16,727 nt of DNA, taken from an uncultured Desulfomonile sp. GTDB taxonomy: Bacteria; Desulfobacterota; Desulfomonilia; Desulfomonilales; Desulfomonilaceae. Of this stretch, positions 13,842 through 16,727 are shown one piece after another. Positions within the stretch are counted from its first letter, which is position 1. Each line of letters opens with the position of its first letter. A program made the translations under genes and the position numbers. The stretch is taken from contig CALDNG010000144.1 of NCBI GenBank assembly GCA_937915285.1, positions 1 to 16,727 on the forward strand, in the 5' to 3' direction. Under the pieces are notes generated by a model, which saw only the letters and a program-made list of their open reading frames with translations, ran no database searches and was not told the DNA's origin.

Positions 13842-14573
13842 ATGAAGGTCAGGCTGGACATCCTACTGCTAAACAGAAACCTGGCTTCGTCCAGGCAGCG
13901 CGCCCAAGCCCTGATAATGGCAGGCAAAGTTCTTGTCAACGGTGAAAAACATGAAAAACCCGGCCGGGAAGTGCCTGTCGATGCAGAGGTGCTTGTTAAA
14001 GAGGAACTACCGTATGTGAGCAGGGGAGGGGTCAAACTGCAGGCCGCACTGGAGCAGTTCAGGGTAGATGTCAAAGGGGCGAATGTAATGGATGCAGGGG
14101 CCTCTACAGGAGGATTCACGGACTGTCTATTGCAGCATGGCGCCGCCAGAGTCCTGGCCGTAGATGTCGGTTACGGACAATTTGCATGGAAACTACGCTC
14201 TGATCCAAGGGTTACCTTGATTGAGCGAGCTAATATAAGATACCTGGATGAATCCCTAATCCCGTTTTCAATTGACGCTGTGGTTGCAGACCTCTCATTC
14301 ATATCCCTTAAACTGGTCCTGGAAAAGCTGAAAAGCTTCATTCCTATTGGAGGGTGGATGATTGTCCTTGTCAAACCGCAATTTGAAGTAGGTAAGGATT
14401 CTGTGGAAAAGGGTGGGGTGGTCAAATCGAAGTCCAGGATGAAATCCGCCGTCGAAAGCGTGAAGAATTTCGCAGTCAACATCGGATTGAACCCTTCGGG
14501 TCTGATCGAAAGCCCAATCAAGGGGCCCAAGGGAAACACCGAATTTTTGCTGCACCTCATTCGACAAATCTGA
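13842..14573 (+). CDS. tlyA: TlyA-family rRNA 2'-O-methyltransferase
   Basis: 243 residues. The N-terminal S4 RNA-binding domain spans residues 3-63 (RLDILLLNRNLASSRQRAQ, GKVLVNG, YVSRGG). A FtsJ-like SAM-dependent methyltransferase domain follows with MDAGASTGGFTDCLL (83-97), VLAVDVGYGQ (104-113), ADLSFISL (149-156), VKPQFEVGK (177-185) and PIKGPKGNTEFL (225-236). The K-D-K-E catalytic set of 2'-O-methyltransferases can be read as Lys65, Asp150, Lys178 and Glu234. Family members methylate cytidines of 23S, and in some species 16S, rRNA, which affects capreomycin susceptibility; older annotations call them hemolysin A. ATG 13842 has only a weak ribosome site and lies 31 bp after the preceding gene. 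The length is close to the family's usual 240-270. Confidence 0.93.
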   Translation: MKVRLDILLLNRNLASSRQRAQALIMAGKVLVNGEKHEKPGREVPVDAEVLVKEELPYVSRGGVKLQAALEQFRVDVKGANVMDAGASTGGFTDCLLQHGAARVLAVDVGYGQFAWKLRSDPRVTLIERANIRYLDESLIPFSIDAVVADLSFISLKLVLEKLKSFIPIGGWMIVLVKPQFEVGKDSVEKGGVVKSKSRMKSAVESVKNFAVNIGLNPSGLIESPIKGPKGNTEFLLHLIRQI

Positions 14574-14684
14574 TATTGTTACAAATTGGATTTAATATCG
14601 GTTGTTATCCTAATCGTATCATGGACAGATGACCGAATGCGCCGCTTTGTTCCAACGGCTAATCTACCCTGAAAGGCTATATAA

Positions 14685-15923
14685 ATGTCATTCCCTGATC
14701 TAGAAACCCAGATGCGCCATATCATGAGAGGAGTGGAGGAAATCATCCACGAACAGGAACTGCGCAAGATGATAACCAAAAGCATGGAAACCAAGGTTCC
14801 TATCAGGGTTAAACTTGGAGTGGACCCTACAGCGTCTGACATCCATCTAGGCCACATGGTCACTATAAGAAAGCTAAAACATTTCCAGGATATGGGGCAT
14901 GTTGCAATATTCCTGATCGGTGATTTCACAGCGCGAATTGGTGATCCGACCGAGAGAAATGAGGCAAGACTCCGGTTGACCAAGGAGCAGGTGTGGGATC
15001 ACGCAAAAAATTACACCCGCCAGGTTTTCAAGATACTGGACGAGGAAAAGACTGAGATCCGCAATAACGGTGAATGGTTCGATTCTATGTCATTTGCTGA
15101 TTGTCTCGACCTCGCCTATCGTTCCACCGTGGCAAGAATGCTTGAAAGGAACGATTTCGACAAAAGATTCAAGGAAGGTAGTCCTATAAGTATCACCGAG
15201 TTCCTTTATCCATTGATGCAGGGTTATGATTCGGTTGCGCTCAAATGCCATGTCGAACTAGGGGGAACCGACCAGAAATTCAACCTGCTCTCCGGGCGTG
15301 ACATGCAGATGCAGTTTGGTCAGGAGCCGCAGGTAGTCATGATGACCCCACTGATCGAAGGACTCGATGGCGCAAAGAAAATGAGTAAGACGGAGAGGAA
15401 TTACATTGCCGTAGATGATTTGCCTGAAGATATGTTCGGTAAAACCATGTCTATCAAGGATGACCTGATAGTAAAATACTTCACTTTGCTGACGGATGTT
15501 GACGAAAAGGAAGTAAGCAAATACGGCCAGGCCCTCAAAGAGGTTGAAAAACATCAGGACTCCAATGACCCATTCCATCCTATGGGCATAAAAAAGGCTT
15601 TAGCCAGAAGCATTGTGATCGAATATCATGGTCATGAAGCGGCCAAAATGGCTGAGGAGACATTCGAAAAGGTTGTTCAGAGGAAAGAAATACCAGACGA
15701 GATCCCTTTGGTAGACATTGCGGAACAATCCCTTGCGGCTTACGAACTTGTGGCCATGGTGGCGCAGATTTCAAAAGCTGAAGCTAAGCGACTTACCCAA
15801 CAGGGGGGCGTCAAGCTTGACGGCGAAAAGGTCGGTGACCCGGCATCAGATATTTCATTCACCGAAAAAGAAATGGTTCTGCAGGTCGGCAAACGAAAAT
15901 TTTTCCGCATCAAGAAAGGGTAG
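14685..15923 (+). CDS. tyrS: Tyrosyl-tRNA synthetase
   Basis: A 412-residue class I aminoacyl-tRNA synthetase that charges tRNA-Tyr. The N-terminal catalytic domain shows VKLGVDPTASDIHLGH (42-57) with the HIGH-type motif HLGH, FLIGDFTARIGDPT (76-89), the tyrosine/tRNA segment GYDSVALKCHVELGGTDQKFN (around 180-200) and the KMSKS loop KKMSKT (231-236). A C-terminal S4 RNA-binding domain covers about residues 345-410 (SKAEAKRLTQQGGVKLDGEKV). The pattern fits the TyrRS form with a short insertion seen in many proteobacteria. AAAGG lies 8 nt before the ATG. The 111-bp leader after tlyA contains no T-box-like structure. A gene pair tlyA-tyrS suggests a translation-related transcription unit. Confidence 0.96.
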   Translation: MSFPDLETQMRHIMRGVEEIIHEQELRKMITKSMETKVPIRVKLGVDPTASDIHLGHMVTIRKLKHFQDMGHVAIFLIGDFTARIGDPTERNEARLRLTKEQVWDHAKNYTRQVFKILDEEKTEIRNNGEWFDSMSFADCLDLAYRSTVARMLERNDFDKRFKEGSPISITEFLYPLMQGYDSVALKCHVELGGTDQKFNLLSGRDMQMQFGQEPQVVMMTPLIEGLDGAKKMSKTERNYIAVDDLPEDMFGKTMSIKDDLIVKYFTLLTDVDEKEVSKYGQALKEVEKHQDSNDPFHPMGIKKALARSIVIEYHGHEAAKMAEETFEKVVQRKEIPDEIPLVDIAEQSLAAYELVAMVAQISKAEAKRLTQQGGVKLDGEKVGDPASDISFTEKEMVLQVGKRKFFRIKKG

Positions 15924-15971
15924 TGAATGTAGGTTGTCTCTCCACACTACTTCTTCCCACCACTTCGGGCC

Positions 15972-16008
15972 GGATCATCCGCACGTTCATTTGCTTATCG
16001 GATGATCC
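15972..16008. terminator. Long-loop inverted repeat between tyrS and the convergent gene
   Basis: A perfect 10-bp stem GGATCATCCG (15972-15981) / CGGATGATCC (15999-16008) has a 17-nt loop. There is no T-tract on either side. It lies 48 bp after the tyrS stop and 44 bp from the convergent stop, so it probably marks transcript ends on both strands, but it could instead be a protein-binding dyad. Confidence 0.45.
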
Positions 16009-16014
16009 AGTCTA

Positions 16015-16040
16015 CTCGATCGGATTCCCGCGAGATCGAG
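16015..16040. terminator. Second inverted repeat between convergent genes
   Basis: A perfect 7-bp stem CTCGATC (16015-16021) / GATCGAG (16034-16040) with a 12-nt loop lies 12 bp past the stop of the minus-strand oxidoreductase gene. It too has no T-tract. As the first structure met by leftward transcripts it may be their 3' end. Confidence 0.35.
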
Positions 16041-16052
16041 AGTTTCAAGTAT

Positions 16053-16727
16053 CTAAAAGAAATGTTGTGCTATGTATGAGGCAATTGCTGGGGCTGATGT
16101 GAATCCAGGGCTATCTATGCCGCACAGGTGGATCACATTAGAACATATTCGGTCACGACCAATGTAAAAATCCGGGTAACCGTCAAGTCTCGCCTGAACT
16201 CCGCTGAAATTAGGCGAAAGATCTTCGGCTCTTAACTGGGGGAAGAATCTGGTGTTCTGAACAAAAACCTCTGGATTGGGCGTAGGTGTTTCGAAATCAT
16301 CTTCACGGATTACAGGAATGAGTTTAGGGCCTACCATGAACGTATTCCCGATGACGAAGTTCCCATCGTGATAATCAAACATTGGGGTTATGTGAACTCC
16401 AACAGTGTGTTGAGGCCCAAACGGAGTCTGGACAGTCTGAGGGGTCGGGTAAATATTCATGCCGTTCAGATGAAGTTCAGCCCGGGATGTCCTGTAAAAT
16501 TTCATCGAATCCCCGCGTATGAGGGCCGCTTTCAAAGGGAACGCGCCGTCTATCATTCTGGCCAGATTAACCGCCTGAACTCCGGCTGAGTTTATGATAA
16601 TACGCGGAGCTATCCATTCAGTGACGCCATCCCTATAGCTAATCTCCATAATGGCCCGGCCGTCCTTAAACCTGAGTTGAGTGACCTGGGTTGACGGCAT
16701 GAATTGAACCCCATTGTTGGAGGCCAG
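16053..16727 (-). CDS. FAD-dependent oxidoreductase, L-2-hydroxyglutarate oxidase-like (C-terminal part, cut by window edge)
   Basis: The frame is open through the right edge of the window and ends at TAG 16055-16053, giving 224 codons of a larger protein; the N-terminal FAD-binding GxGxxG region lies outside. The visible part has the DAO-family pattern. PRIIINSAGVQAVNLARM is the conserved Asn/Gly stretch before the substrate domain. RGDSMKFY follows, then the substrate-domain strand HTVGVHITPMFDYHDGNFVIG, the Arg-containing GVQARLDG, and a C-terminal FAD-binding motif HLCGIDSPGFTSAPAIASYI. The last resembles the NGIESPGLTSSLAIA end of L-2-hydroxyglutarate oxidases (LhgO/YgaF) from memory. 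The substrate is inferred only from this likeness; glycerol-3-phosphate or another hydroxyacid is possible. It converges on tyrS. Confidence 0.8.
   Translation of the reverse strand: MASNNGVQFMPSTQVTQLRFKDGRAIMEISYRDGVTEWIAPRIIINSAGVQAVNLARMIDGAFPLKAALIRGDSMKFYRTSRAELHLNGMNIYPTPQTVQTPFGPQHTVGVHITPMFDYHDGNFVIGNTFMVGPKLIPVIREDDFETPTPNPEVFVQNTRFFPQLRAEDLSPNFSGVQARLDGYPDFYIGRDRICSNVIHLCGIDSPGFTSAPAIASYIAQHFF

Noticed and set aside
14574..14684. T-box or other tRNA-sensing leader upstream of tyrS
   Set aside because: The 111-bp gap is too short, and no T-box consensus, specifier stem or antiterminator/terminator pair is visible.
1..16727. Mobile elements, CRISPR arrays, prophage or tRNA genes
   Set aside because: No transposase or integrase-like product, no direct-repeat array, and no cloverleaf-like segment was recognised in any gap.

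Overview
The window reads as chromosomal DNA of a Gram-negative bacterium, and I infer a member of the former Deltaproteobacteria (Desulfobacterota). The signs are an OmpA-type peptidoglycan-binding protein, a GlcD/D-lactate-dehydrogenase-type flavoprotein, a corrinoid adenosyltransferase, moderate base composition, and a GTPase/OmpA gene set that, from memory, also occurs in cyanobacteria. No rRNA, tRNA, CRISPR array, transposase or integrase was seen. Both window edges cut genes.

Layout. 1-2415 (+): the C-terminal end of an OmpR/PhoB-type response regulator, a FAD-linked GlcD-like oxidoreductase and cob(I)alamin adenosyltransferase. 2416-2768: an AT-rich regulatory gap with two small dyads and a weak Fur-box-like site, followed by a small basic secreted protein (2769-3056). 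3338-7547 (+): a PAS-like/PP2C (SpoIIE-type) phosphatase, a coiled-coil protein, and a 725-residue inner-membrane protein with a peptidoglycan-binding OmpA C-terminus. Facing these, 5 bp away and on the minus strand, lie a PAS-like protein (7553-8023) and a Ras-like small GTPase (8020-8523). Next comes a minus-strand biosynthetic block, serC-serA-purA (12702 down to 8633). Divergent from it are two overlapping envelope-protein genes (12900-13810), then tlyA (rRNA 2'-O-methyltransferase) and tyrS (tyrosyl-tRNA synthetase). The right edge holds the C-terminal part of an FAD-dependent L-2-hydroxyglutarate-oxidase-like enzyme on the minus strand.

Most interesting points. (1) The 3338-8523 block looks like an uncharacterised signalling module linking a Ras-like GTPase, PAS-like sensors and a PP2C phosphatase to a cell-wall-anchored inner-membrane protein. 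(2) The serA product keeps the NAD-binding site, ASB-like region and ACT domain, but the Arg, Glu and His expected at the active site are all replaced (Asp238, a SHKR segment, Asp285), which suggests a pseudoenzyme or a changed function. (3) The PAS-like gene after the GTPase has no ATG, GTG or TTG before residue 60. An ATA codon overlaps the GTPase stop as ATAA and sits 7 nt after a GGAGG, so it is either a rare AUA start or a point mutation of a classical ATGA overlap. (4) The OmpA protein carries a tandem internal duplication with an ungapped 133-residue offset.

Gene functions are assigned from remembered family motifs. No database search was possible, so family-level statements are recall and system-level statements are inference.
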